Origin: an uncultured Bacteroidales bacterium
GTDB taxonomy: Bacteria > Bacteroidota > Bacteroidia > Bacteroidales > Bacteroidaceae
Direction: 5' to 3'
Assembly (NCBI GenBank): GCA_902779085.1
Contig: CACYZY010000010.1
Coordinates: forward strand, 40,497-104,496
DNA length: 64,000 nucleotides
Shown: piece after piece, positions 55,735-63,884 of the stretch
Layout: each line of letters begins with the position of its first letter
Numbering within the stretch: the stretch's first letter is position 1
Made by a program: the position numbers and the translations under genes
Notes under the pieces: generated by a model
The model's input: the letters and a program-made list of their open reading frames with translations, nothing else
The model's database searches: none
Told to the model about the DNA's origin: nothing

Positions 55735-55780
55735 TATTTTGAAGATAAATCATGTCGTTCACATTTTTTCTTTGTATTTT

Positions 55781-55812
55781 TTTGGGGAATAGCAGGAAGC
55801 GTTGTACTTTTG
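55781..55812 (+). promoter_or_regulatory. dnaE promoter
   Basis: TTTG (55781-55784), 20 bp, TACTTTTG (55805-55812), 32 nt before the dnaE ATG. Confidence 0.75.
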
Positions 55813-55843
55813 AGAACTTAATAATTACATTATTATTGGTTGT

Positions 55844-58800
55844 ATGCAAGATTTCGTTCACCTACATGTACATACGTATTATTCTTTGCTAGACGGTCAG
55901 GCTAGCATCCAAAAATTGGTGGATAAGGCCGTTGCTGATGGTATGAAGGGTATGGCTATCACTGATCATGGCGTTATGTTTGGCATTAAGGAATTCCACG
56001 ATTATTGTCTTGGGGTGAATAAGAAACGCCAGAAAGAGGGTCTTGAACCGTTCAAACCTATTTTTGGCTGTGAGATGTATGTTGCCCGTCACGGTCAAAA
56101 AGAGGTGAAGGACAAAGAAGACAGAGGTGGATATCACTTAATTGTGCTTGCTAAAAACCAAAATGGATATAAGAATCTGATAAAATTGGTATCTAATGCC
56201 TGGGTGGATGGCTTCTATAATCGTCCGCGAACAGACAGGATTGATCTGCAAAAATATCATGAAGATTTAATAGTCTGCTCGGCTTGCTTAGCAGGAGAAG
56301 TGCCTGCCAAGATACTAAGAGATGACATTGCTGGCGCTCGTGAAGCTATAGAATGGTATAAAAATCTTTTTGGCGATGATTATTATCTTGAACTGCAACG
56401 ACATGAAGTGAAGAACCCAGATCTTTCATACAGAGCAAACCGTGAAACTTATCCATTGCAGCAGAAAGTCAATAAAGTTCTTATTGAGTTAGCTAGAGAA
56501 TATGGCATTAAACTTATTTGTACCAACGATAGCCATTTTGTGGATCAGGAAAATGCAGAAGCTCATGACCATTTATTGTGTTTAGCAACCTCTAAAGACC
56601 TCGATGATCCTACTCGTATGCTTTATTCTAAGCAAGAGTGGTTCAAGACTCGTGAAGAAATGAACGAGGTGTTCGCCGATGTGCCTGAAGCCTTGTCTAA
56701 CACATTGGAAATCCTTGATAAGGTGGAGGTCTATAGTCTAGACCATGATCCTATCATGCCCTTCTTCCCTATACCTGAATCATTTGGAACAGAAGATGAA
56801 TGGCGTAAGAAGTTTACTGAAGAACAACTGTACAAGGAGTTCACAAGCGATGAAAACGGTGAAAACCAATTGCCAGAGGATGAAGGCAAGAAGAAAATAG
56901 CCAAATTGGGTGGCTACGATAAACTATACCGCATCAAGTTTGAAGCAGATTATTTGGCAGAATTGGCGTATAAAGGAGCTAAGAAGAGATATGGTGAACC
57001 ATTATCAGAAGATGTGGCCGAACGTATTAAGTTTGAGTTGCATATCATGAAGACAATGGGTTTTCCTGGCTACTTCCTCATTGTGCAAGACTTTATAAAC
57101 TCTGCTCGCGATGAATTGGGTGTAATGGTGGGTCCAGGACGTGGTTCTGCAGCAGGTTCAGTTGTGGCTTATTGCTTGGGCATCACAAAGATTGATCCAT
57201 TAAAATATGATTTGCTGTTCGAGCGTTTCCTGAATCCTGACCGTATTTCATTGCCTGATATTGATACCGACTTCGATGATGACGGCAGAGGCAAGGTGTT
57301 GAAGTGGGTAGAAGATAAGTATGGACATGAGAATTGTGCCCATATTATTACCTATGCAACAATGGCTACTAAAAACAGTATCAAGGACGTAGCACGAGTA
57401 GAGAAAGTGCCGCTGGCCATTTCAAATGCCCTATGTAAGGCAATTCCTGATAGATTGCCTGATGGTCCTAACGGGAAGGCTACTAAGATGAATCTACCTA
57501 ATGCAATCAAGTATGTCCCTGAGCTGAGAGACGCTGAGTCATCGTCAGATACACATTTGGCCAATACTATCAAATATGCCAAAATGCTTGAAGGTACTGT
57601 ACGTGGAACGGGCATCCATGCTTGTGGCTTTATTATTTGTCGTGATGCTATCAGTGCCCATGTGCCTGTTTCGACTGCTGATGATCCTGATTTCAAGGAT
57701 ACCAAGACCAACTGTACTCAATATGATGGGCATGTGATTGAGTCAACAGGACTTATCAAGATGGACTTTTTGGGGCTGAAGACACTCTCGGAGTTAAAAG
57801 AGGCTTGTGATAATATCAAACGTACACGAGGAGTTGAGGTAGACCTAGACAATATACCTATTGACGATGCGAAGACTTACGAGCTATACCAACAAGGGCG
57901 TACCATTGGTACTTTCCAGTTTGAGTCGCCTGGTATGCAGAAATATTTGCGTGAACTCAAACCTACTGTCTTCGAAGATCTCATCGCCATGAATGCCCTC
58001 TATCGTCCTGGCCCTATGAAATATATCCCTCAGTTCATCGATAGAAAACATGGAAGGGAGAAGATCACTTACCCCATTCCATGTATGGAAAAGTATCTGA
58101 AGGACACATACGGCATTACTGTCTATCAGGAGCAGGTGATGTTGTTGTCACGTCAGTTGGCCGACTTTACTCGTGGCGAAAGTGACGCTCTGCGTAAGGC
58201 TATGGGTAAAAAGAAGATAGACATAGTCAACGCTATGAAACCCAAGTTTATTGAGGGTGGTAAGAAGAATGGTCACGACCCACAGATATTGGAGAAAATA
58301 TGGACCGATTGGGAGGACTTTGCTTCTTATGCATTCAATAAGTCACATGCAGCTTGCTACTCTTGGGTGGCCTATCAGACGGCCTACTTAAAGGCAAATT
58401 ACCCCCCTGAGTTCATGGCTGCAATCATGAGCAGGAGAAAGGATGATATAAAGGAAATCACAAAGCTGATGGATGAATGCAAGACGATGGGTATAGCCAC
58501 CTTAGGACCAGATGTCAACGAATCATACCAGAAGTTTGGTGTAAACCATCATGGTGAGATCCGATTTGGACTAGCTGCTATTAAAGGTATTGGTGACTCA
58601 GTAGCACAGGCCATTATTGATGAGCGCGAAAAGAATGGTCCTTATAAGAGCATTTTTGACTTTGCCCAACGTGTCAATATGTCAGCTGTTAACCGAAAGG
58701 CATATGAGAGCTTGGCCCTATGTGGCGCATTTGATGGTTTTGGTATTGCCAGAGAACGCTTTTTCGGGTTCAATGCCAAAGGTGAGGCATTCTTAGATAC

Positions 58801-59569
58801 CTTAATCCGTTATGGGCAAACTTATCAGATGGAACAGGCGCAGATGCAGAATTCACTATTTGGTGGTGATAATGAAATAGAGATTGCCACACCTCCTATT
58901 CCTGAGGCTGAGGCTTGGGGTGATATCGAACGATTGAATCGTGAACGTGAGTTAGTGGGCATTTATTTGTCTGCACATCCTTTGGATGAATATCAGGTGG
59001 TGTTGAATCATGTCTGCAATACAAAAATGAAGGAGCTGGATGACTTAGCTGCTCTTAAAACTCGCGAAGAACTTACCTTTGGTGGTATGGTGGTGGATTT
59101 GCGAAAAGGTATGAGCAAGCGCGGCGATCAATATGGCATCGTAAAAATAGAGGACTACTCTGGCTCTGCAGAGATTCCTTTCTGGAGTAATGACTGGGCT
59201 GTTTATCAAGGCTTTCTTCAGGAAAAATCGTTTGTGTTCATTCACGCTAAAGTAGAACCGAATAAATGGAAATCTGAGTTGTTAGACTTGAAAATCAATA
59301 AGGTGGAATTGTTGTCCGAAGTGAAAGATAGCGTGATTCATAAATTCACGATTACTTTGCCGCTGGATATTATTGATGAGCCATTTGTTGATGGTTTTAC
59401 TGAAATCTGCCAAAAGTGTCCAGGCAATGCAGATTTGTTCGTAAAGATTTATGATAGGGAGATGAATATGTCTGTTGATATGATGTCGCATCCTGTCAAA
59501 GTGGCTGTAGATAAGGAACTGATTTCTTATTTAGAGCAGTTTGATGACGTTAGCTATGGCATTAATTGA
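55844..59569 (+). CDS. dnaE: DNA polymerase III subunit alpha
   Basis: 1241 residues, full DnaE1 type. N-terminal PHP domain with HLHVHTYYSLLDG; catalytic palm with GPGRGSAAGSVVAYCLGIT and PDIDTDFDDDGR (471-482), then DTYGITVYQEQVM and ADFTRGESDALRKAMGKKK. The C-terminal part has the helix-hairpin-helix region, an OB fold (about 1080-1150) and the tail that binds tau. It is the replicative polymerase. Gene with its own promoter, divergent from psd. Confidence 0.98.
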   Translation: MQDFVHLHVHTYYSLLDGQASIQKLVDKAVADGMKGMAITDHGVMFGIKEFHDYCLGVNKKRQKEGLEPFKPIFGCEMYVARHGQKEVKDKEDRGGYHLIVLAKNQNGYKNLIKLVSNAWVDGFYNRPRTDRIDLQKYHEDLIVCSACLAGEVPAKILRDDIAGAREAIEWYKNLFGDDYYLELQRHEVKNPDLSYRANRETYPLQQKVNKVLIELAREYGIKLICTNDSHFVDQENAEAHDHLLCLATSKDLDDPTRMLYSKQEWFKTREEMNEVFADVPEALSNTLEILDKVEVYSLDHDPIMPFFPIPESFGTEDEWRKKFTEEQLYKEFTSDENGENQLPEDEGKKKIAKLGGYDKLYRIKFEADYLAELAYKGAKKRYGEPLSEDVAERIKFELHIMKTMGFPGYFLIVQDFINSARDELGVMVGPGRGSAAGSVVAYCLGITKIDPLKYDLLFERFLNPDRISLPDIDTDFDDDGRGKVLKWVEDKYGHENCAHIITYATMATKNSIKDVARVEKVPLAISNALCKAIPDRLPDGPNGKATKMNLPNAIKYVPELRDAESSSDTHLANTIKYAKMLEGTVRGTGIHACGFIICRDAISAHVPVSTADDPDFKDTKTNCTQYDGHVIESTGLIKMDFLGLKTLSELKEACDNIKRTRGVEVDLDNIPIDDAKTYELYQQGRTIGTFQFESPGMQKYLRELKPTVFEDLIAMNALYRPGPMKYIPQFIDRKHGREKITYPIPCMEKYLKDTYGITVYQEQVMLLSRQLADFTRGESDALRKAMGKKKIDIVNAMKPKFIEGGKKNGHDPQILEKIWTDWEDFASYAFNKSHAACYSWVAYQTAYLKANYPPEFMAAIMSRRKDDIKEITKLMDECKTMGIATLGPDVNESYQKFGVNHHGEIRFGLAAIKGIGDSVAQAIIDEREKNGPYKSIFDFAQRVNMSAVNRKAYESLALCGAFDGFGIARERFFGFNAKGEAFLDTLIRYGQTYQMEQAQMQNSLFGGDNEIEIATPPIPEAEAWGDIERLNRERELVGIYLSAHPLDEYQVVLNHVCNTKMKELDDLAALKTREELTFGGMVVDLRKGMSKRGDQYGIVKIEDYSGSAEIPFWSNDWAVYQGFLQEKSFVFIHAKVEPNKWKSELLDLKINKVELLSEVKDSVIHKFTITLPLDIIDEPFVDGFTEICQKCPGNADLFVKIYDREMNMSVDMMSHPVKVAVDKELISYLEQFDDVSYGIN

Positions 59570-59624
59570 TACTGGCATGTTGTTTGCAGTAAAGAATTTG
59601 TTTTACTAATAATATTTAAGAAAG

Positions 59625-59942
59625 ATGGCAATTGAAATTACAGATGCTAACTACAAAGAGCTAATGGCTGATACCAGCAAGCCTGTAGTAATTGATTTTT
59701 GGGCTACTTGGTGTGGACCATGCCGTATGGTAGGCCCTGTTATTGAGGAATTAGCTGCAGAATACGAAGGAAAAGTCGTAATCGGCAAGTGCAATGTGGA
59801 TGAGAACGAAGACCTGACTATGGAGTTTGGCATTCGTAACATTCCTACCATCCTGTTCTTTAAGAACGGTCAGTTGGTTGACAAACAGGTTGGTTCTGCT
59901 CCTAAGCCTGTTTTTGTTCAAAAGATAGAAGCTTTGTTATAA
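59625..59942 (+). CDS. trxA: Thioredoxin
   Basis: 105 residues, no signal peptide, so cytoplasmic. Active site WCGPC (29-33) and the cis-proline region GIRNIPTILFFKNG. Typical TrxA length. It reduces protein disulfides. It lies 55 nt after dnaE and 3 nt before a small acidic protein gene. Confidence 0.97.
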   Translation: MAIEITDANYKELMADTSKPVVIDFWATWCGPCRMVGPVIEELAAEYEGKVVIGKCNVDENEDLTMEFGIRNIPTILFFKNGQLVDKQVGSAPKPVFVQKIEALL

Positions 59943-59945
59943 GTT

Positions 59946-60269
59946 ATGGCAAACGACGAATTTCTGGCTGATGACCTTGATGACGAGAAGACCATTGAGT
60001 TTATCAAGAGTTATTTGCCACAGGATTTGAAGGGAAAGTTCTCAGACGATGAACTGTACTATTTCCTCGATGTGATTGATGAGTATTATGCCAATAGTGG
60101 CATACTTGATGCTGAGCCTGATGCTGATGGTTTTGTGGACATTGACTTAGATAAGGTGGTGGACTACATCATCAAGGAGGCTAAGAAAGACGAGATTGGT
60201 GAGTTCGAGCATGATGACATCCTCTTTGTTGTGCAAGGAGAGATGGAATATGCCGATTCTCTTGATTGA
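59946..60269 (+). CDS. Small acidic protein of unknown function
   Basis: 107 residues, strongly acidic (Asp/Glu over a quarter of residues), no signal peptide or membrane segment. It is mostly helical by composition (DDEKTIEFIKSYLPQDLKGK, DDELYYFLDVIDEYYANSG). The gene follows trxA by 3 nt, so they are co-transcribed. I do not recognise the family; similar small acidic proteins next to thioredoxin occur in Bacteroidales from memory. Function unknown. Confidence 0.8.
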   Translation: MANDEFLADDLDDEKTIEFIKSYLPQDLKGKFSDDELYYFLDVIDEYYANSGILDAEPDADGFVDIDLDKVVDYIIKEAKKDEIGEFEHDDILFVVQGEMEYADSLD

Positions 60270-60297
60270 TTCTTCAATCAGTATCTTTTTTTAAAAG

Positions 60298-60333
60298 CTA
60301 ACGGCTACTAACCAATTGGTTGGTAGCCGTTAG
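60298..60333. terminator. Strong convergent hairpin between acidic protein and lipoprotein genes
   Basis: CTAACGGCTAC/GTAGCCGTTAG (60298-60308 with 60323-60333), continued by AACC/GGTT, a stem of about 15-16 bp. The T-run is poor on both sides (eight T's lie just upstream on the plus strand). Position between convergent genes suggests it ends both transcripts. Confidence 0.65.
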
Positions 60334-60353
60334 CCTTGTATTTCTCAGATATC

Positions 60354-60788
60354 TTACTGTTCTGCTTTAAGAGTTGTGAAGATATCGCCAGCTGACATTC
60401 CAATAATCAACTCACGTTTATCATGATTAGCATTTTCTTCGCATTTAATTATGAGCAGATTCCTGTTGTCTTGTGGCACTCTAAGACTATACCATTCTCC
60501 CTCCAATGAACAATAGTCAGTGTCGGTGGGATTATAAGGGACGTTATGTATCTGTTTTACACCATTCACGTTTTCTTCCACATCGGTTATCCACCAATAA
60601 TAGTTTAGACATTTGATGGTGTCACATGATTCAGCTTGGCTCATCACAATCTCGCTTTTATCTATCTTCATAGGGTCCCAATTACCATCAGGGATTTCGT
60701 TGTTATCAGAGTTACTGCAAGAGATAAAAGAAAAAGCAGCAATAACACTTAATGCAGCAAAAGCTTGAAATAATACTGACCTTTTCAT
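60354..60788 (-). CDS. Small secreted lipoprotein of unknown function
   Basis: 144 residues from ATG 60788 (ATG 60794 is also in frame). Signal peptide ending in FISC, so probably lipid-anchored at C24 of this start. The mature protein has three further cysteines (SCDTIKC and DYCSLEGEWYSL). It has no match I recognise. It has its own promoter element (TACCTTTG, minus 60872-60865) and no partner gene. Confidence 0.75.
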   Translation of the reverse strand: MKRSVLFQAFAALSVIAAFSFISCSNSDNNEIPDGNWDPMKIDKSEIVMSQAESCDTIKCLNYYWWITDVEENVNGVKQIHNVPYNPTDTDYCSLEGEWYSLRVPQDNRNLLIIKCEENANHDKRELIIGMSAGDIFTTLKAEQ

Positions 60789-60864
60789 AACCATAAGTTT
60801 TAGTATAAATTTTGTTCTTTTTGATTAAGCCACAATGGGTTGAAGGACTTTAGCCTTTATTTTG

Positions 60865-60872
60865 CAAAGGTA
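60865..60872 (-). promoter_or_regulatory. -7 element of the lipoprotein gene
   Basis: Minus-strand TACCTTTG, 77 nt before the start codon; CTTG lies about 17 bp upstream as a weak -33. Confidence 0.5.
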
Positions 60873-61059
60873 TTTTTTTTTTAGATGTTCAAGCATTTTA
60901 GATAGGATAATGGTGTTTTTAACATCATTTATACATTCACCCCACACTTTTCTCTCTCTCTGAAAAACATTGATAATGTTGACCTAATATCTGCTATGGG
61001 TATCTTCAAAGGCGCTTATTGATTGTTCAGATAGTTTCTTCATGGTGTCCGGATGGCTT

Positions 61060-61153
61060 CTATGGGTCGTCGCAATATCTGTTATACCCCTATAGAAATG
61101 TCTCCTTTCCATTGTTACTGACGCTCCGGCACCCCATAGCAGATACTGGAACG
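61060..61153. repeat. Dispersed repeat, copy B
   Basis: CTATGGGTCGTCGCAATATC (61060-61079) with TGTTATACCCCTATAG (61080-61095), then CCCCATAGCAGATACTGG (61132-61149). Blocks and order match copy A at 46201-46291, with a different spacer. It lies in the 683-nt gene-free gap 60795-61477, which also holds a palindrome and a 22-bp repeat array. Confidence 0.6.
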
Positions 61154-61274
61154 AGGCATAGAAAGCACTACTATTGTCATTGTAGAAGTTGAAAGGAAAT
61201 CTCATTACTAACTAGCTTCTTCCACTTTATCGATGAGCTACGTTCTCACTTGTGGCCAGCTTCCTTCTGATTGA

Positions 61275-61294
61275 AAAATTCTCATGAGAATTTT
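61275..61294. repeat. Perfect 20-bp palindrome
   Basis: AAAATTCTCATGAGAATTTT is a perfect inverted repeat with no spacer, just before the 22-bp unit array. It could be an operator-type site or a mobile-element remnant. Confidence 0.55.
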
Positions 61295-61301
61295 GTGGTT
61301 T

Positions 61302-61384
61302 GCTTCCCCTAAGAGGTGGGCTTACTTCTTTTAAGCGATGGTTTTAGTTCGGCTAAACGGGGAGTTTACTTCCCTTAGACGAAA
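61302..61384. repeat. Degenerate tandem array of the 22-bp palindromic unit
   Basis: Four units at 61302-61319, 61320-61340, 61341-61362 and 61363-61384. The best are GTTTTAGTTCGGCTAAACGG and AGTTTACTTCCCTTAGACGA. They are related to the array at 12523-12604 and run directly into a terminator-type hairpin. Confidence 0.6.
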
Positions 61385-61417
61385 AGCCAGCTTTTCCCTG
61401 AAGAAAAAGCTGGCTTT
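61383..61417 (-). terminator. Terminator-type hairpin after the 61478 gene
   Basis: Perfect 13-bp stem AAAGCCAGCTTTT/AAAAGCTGGCTTT (61383-61395 and 61405-61417) with a 9-nt loop. On the minus strand it lies about 60 nt after the stop of the 71-aa membrane protein gene and ends in TTTTCG. Confidence 0.7.
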
Positions 61418-61477
61418 CACTAAATATTTATAGTCTGATTAGGCCATAGGATAGCTTGTCTACATCATTTGGCGCTT

Positions 61478-61693
61478 TTAGGAGGAAGGAGTGTTTAGAT
61501 AAAAATATACTGACATTGAGATAAGAATAAGTCCTAAGGCTCCATAGATGATACGAGCTTTTTGCCTGCCATATAGCTTCACCACATATTGGGCATTTTG
61601 GGCCGTAAAGAACCAACCCCAGTTGAAGGTGGCGGCTAAAAATGCGATGATGCCCGCAATAGCAAAGATGAATGTCATGAAATATTTAGCCAT
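61478..61693 (-). CDS. 71-aa membrane protein (immunity-17-like)
   Basis: Two hydrophobic segments (about 5-22 and 48-65) separated by TFNWGWFFTAQNAQYVVKLY, a polar loop with GRQKARIIYG. The layout resembles small Bacteroidota proteins annotated as immunity-17 family, from memory; no toxin gene is next to it, so that name says little about function. It lies 14 nt after tsaE and ends the operon that begins at 62584. Confidence 0.65.
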   Translation of the reverse strand: MAKYFMTFIFAIAGIIAFLAATFNWGWFFTAQNAQYVVKLYGRQKARIIYGALGLILISMSVYFYLNTPSS

Positions 61694-61707
61694 TCTGTAA
61701 TATGGTT

Positions 61708-62136
61708 TTAGCAGAAATCATCTAAAGTAACTGTGCGTGAGCCATTCTCGTTTTCCTCAATAGAAACTTTGACTGTATTGCCAGGAAGTAAATCTTCAAT
61801 AAGTTCTGGCCATTCTATAAAACAGATAGCTCCACTATAGAAGTAATCTTCATAGCCCATATCATATACCTCTTCTAATTTCTTAATGCGATAGAAGTCA
61901 AAATGATAAATGAGTTCTCCTGCAAGGTCAGACCTGTATTCGTTGACAATTGCAAAAGTGGGTGAGGTAATGTTGTCTGTTACACCCAACTCCTGACAAA
62001 TGGCTTTGATGAAAGTAGTCTTTCCTGCTCCCATCTTACCGTAAAAAGCAAATACGGTGTTGTCGCCCATCAAGCTAACAAACTGATGGGCAGCTTCTTT
62101 AATGCTATCTAATGATTCAATTTTGATTGTTTCCAT
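61708..62136 (-). CDS. tsaE: tRNA t6A biosynthesis ATPase TsaE
   Basis: 142 residues, full length. Walker [18 protein letters not shown] (31-47), then [11 protein letters not shown] and [20 protein letters not shown], both diagnostic. TsaE works with TsaB and TsaD in t6A37 modification of tRNA. The start overlaps the preceding gene's 3' end by 20 nt. Confidence 0.96.
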   Translation of the reverse strand: METIKIESLDSIKEAAHQFVSLMGDNTVFAFYGKMGAGKTTFIKAICQELGVTDNITSPTFAIVNEYRSDLAGELIYHFDFYRIKKLEEVYDMGYEDYFYSGAICFIEWPELIEDLLPGNTVKVSIEENENGSRTVTLDDFC

Positions 62137-62584
62137 ATTTCCCCTTTTTTCTTATCTCTCTTAATACTAATAATACTTCGTCTTTAAGGCTGTCAGGTAT
62201 CTCCAACTCCCTTTGTTGCAGGCTTTTCACCCATCCAGGCACATCTTCTTCCTGCATGGTATAGAATACATTTCTGAATTCTTCGGCTTCTTCATCAGTA
62301 TATTGGTCGGATGATTTGCCTTTATATGCGTCTAATTCCTCATCATCATAATAATCAATGTGTCGCTTAATGACGGGTGTCATGCATTCTAGATCGCAGC
62401 TATTGCCTTTGTCTAACTCACAGGAATCAGCTCCACAATCTAGTACCATTTTGACTTCAGGTATTTCTTTTATTTCACCATTAGCCAGTTTCTTGGCCAA
62501 CGAGTGATTTCTAAGAATTCCGGCTATTGCTGCCAGAATACCCAATACCAAAAGACTTGCAATTAATATCCACATGGTTTTCAC
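62117..62584 (-). CDS. N-terminally anchored Cys-cluster protein of unknown function
   Basis: 155 residues. One N-terminal transmembrane segment (about 4-24) and a cytoplasmic-looking acidic domain. Four cysteines cluster in [20 protein letters not shown], with a fifth in [10 protein letters not shown]; they could bind a metal. The rest is rich in Asp/Glu/Tyr ([15 protein letters not shown]). It overlaps tsaE by 20 nt, so they are coupled. I recognise no named family. Confidence 0.75.
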   Translation of the reverse strand: MKTMWILIASLLVLGILAAIAGILRNHSLAKKLANGEIKEIPEVKMVLDCGADSCELDKGNSCDLECMTPVIKRHIDYYDDEELDAYKGKSSDQYTDEEAEEFRNVFYTMQEEDVPGWVKSLQQRELEIPDSLKDEVLLVLREIRKKGKYGNNQN

Positions 62585-62594
62585 ACATTTGAAG

Positions 62595-62628
62595 TTGCAA
62601 AGATAGTTTATTTTTATTACCTTTGCAA
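62595..62628. promoter_or_regulatory. Overlapping divergent promoters
   Basis: Plus: TTG (62595-62597), 20 bp, TACCTTTG (62618-62625) for the HMA gene. Minus: TTG (62628-62626), 20 bp, TATCTTTG (62605-62598) for the gene at 62584. The two occupy the same 34 bp, so RNA polymerase can serve only one at a time. Confidence 0.65.
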
Positions 62629-62645
62629 TGAAAATATATAAAGAT

Positions 62646-62858
62646 ATGAAAAAGACTTATAAAGTAGAAGGTATGATGTGCAAGCATTGCCGCAAGCATG
62701 TGGAAGATGCTTTGAACAGTATAGATGAAGTGAAAGCTGTGGTGACTTTAGACCCTCCTCAGGCTGAAGTGGAGTTTCTTAGTAATGAGCTCCCCTTGGA
62801 GGAGCTGCAGACTGTTGTTAATGAGAAGGCTGGCAATTATAAATTGAGTTTTGTTTAA
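62646..62858 (+). CDS. HMA-domain metal-binding protein (CopZ-like)
   Basis: 70 residues from ATG 62646. The in-frame ATG at 62628 lies only 2 nt after the -7 element, so it is before the likely transcription start. The ferredoxin-like HMA fold has the metal site MMCKHC and DALNSIDEVKAVVTLDPPQA. Such proteins carry Cu(I) or similar ions to P-type ATPases; none is present here, so the partner is unknown. It is followed by an EEP lipoprotein gene after 10 nt. Confidence 0.9.
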   Translation: MKKTYKVEGMMCKHCRKHVEDALNSIDEVKAVVTLDPPQAEVEFLSNELPLEELQTVVNEKAGNYKLSFV

Positions 62859-62868
62859 ACTATATACT

Positions 62869-63774
62869 ATGATGAAAAAGTTTTATCTTGCTTTGAGCAT
62901 GTTAGCTATGGCCACTGCTTTTTTAACAGGGTGTAAATCAGAAGACCCTACTAAGTTTGTACTTGCAACTTACAACATTCGTTTCGAGGGTCAAGGTGAT
63001 TATGATAATGGTAACGGATGGTCGACAAGACGTGATTATGTTTCACAATTGATCCTTTTCCATGATTTTGACATTTTTGGAACACAAGAAGGATTGCATA
63101 ATCAGTTGGAGGATCTGAAGGAAAGATTGCCTGGATTCGATTATATTGGTGTGGGTCGTACTGATGGGAAACAAGAGGGTGAGTATGCTGCCATTTTCTA
63201 TCGTACTGATATGTTTGAGGTGCTGGATCATGGAGATTTCTGGCTTTCTACAGATACCGAAAAACCTAATGTGGGATGGGATGCTGCTTTGCCACGTATT
63301 TGCACTTGGGGCAAGTTCCGCATGAAGAGCAACGGATTCACCTTTATCTATTATAACTTGCACATGGACCATATCGGTGTGGTGGCAAGGGCTGAAAGTG
63401 CCAAACTGATTCTGAAGCGAGTGACGGAGAACCCAGAGAAGTTGCCAGCTATTTTGTCGGGCGATTTCAACATCGACCAAAACAATGAATCTTTCAAGTT
63501 GATAGACAACTCTGGCATTATGTCTGACTCTTACCGCATTGCTGACTTCAAATATATCACTAACGGTACGTATAATGGGTTTAGTCCGGCAAGTCCAAGC
63601 AAAGATGAGAGAATCGACCATATTTTCTTGACAAAAGACTTCCATGTATATAAATATGGTGTACTGACCGATGTCTATTATAGCGAAACAGAAGATGCCG
63701 ACGGCAATAAAACTAGGGTGGCACGTACACCTTCCGACCATTTCCCTGTAAAGATAGTGATAGGCGTTGAGTAA
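62869..63774 (+). CDS. Endonuclease/exonuclease/phosphatase-family lipoprotein
   Basis: 301 residues from ATG 62869 (ATG 62872 also possible). Signal peptide with lipobox LTGC, so anchored at C22. EEP fold motifs: LATYNIRFEGQGD, FDIFGTQEGLHNQ (metal Glu), FIYYNLHMDHIGVVARAES, ILSGDFNIDQNN and PSDHFPVKIVIG (catalytic His). Surface EEP proteins of Bacteroidota act on phosphodiesters or phosphorylated sugars; the substrate is not known here. Shares a promoter with the HMA gene. Confidence 0.92.
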   Translation: MMKKFYLALSMLAMATAFLTGCKSEDPTKFVLATYNIRFEGQGDYDNGNGWSTRRDYVSQLILFHDFDIFGTQEGLHNQLEDLKERLPGFDYIGVGRTDGKQEGEYAAIFYRTDMFEVLDHGDFWLSTDTEKPNVGWDAALPRICTWGKFRMKSNGFTFIYYNLHMDHIGVVARAESAKLILKRVTENPEKLPAILSGDFNIDQNNESFKLIDNSGIMSDSYRIADFKYITNGTYNGFSPASPSKDERIDHIFLTKDFHVYKYGVLTDVYYSETEDADGNKTRVARTPSDHFPVKIVIGVE

Positions 63775-63814
63775 TTTGTTTTGCTTATTTAACTATAAAA
63801 CAAACCTTTGTGAT

Positions 63815-63850
63815 TTTTGGGCGAAAATTTTTGAAATTTTTCGCCCAAAA
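63815..63850 (+). terminator. Hairpin after the EEP gene
   Basis: TTTTGGGCGAAAA/TTTTCGCCCAAAA, a perfect 13-bp stem, about 40 nt after the stop. It is A/T rich at both ends and so could also serve as upstream element for the next promoter. Confidence 0.6.
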
Positions 63851-63852
63851 TA

Positions 63853-63884
63853 TTTGCCAGTATCGTAAATTGTTTCTACCTTTG
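63853..63884 (+). promoter_or_regulatory. Strong promoter at the window edge, possibly of an rRNA operon
   Basis: TTTG (63853-63856), 20 bp, TACCTTTG (63877-63884), preceded by an A/T tract. The leader that follows (to 64000) has no start codon with an obvious coding frame and shows hairpin-like GC-rich segments (TCCCTTCGGGA at 63962-63972). By its look it is the leader of a rRNA operon, but no 16S sequence is inside the window. Confidence 0.6.

Noticed and set aside
60984-61205. 73-codon open frame on the minus strand inside the repeat island
   Set aside because: It overlaps dispersed repeat copy B for most of its length, has no promoter or coding-like composition and no family resemblance.
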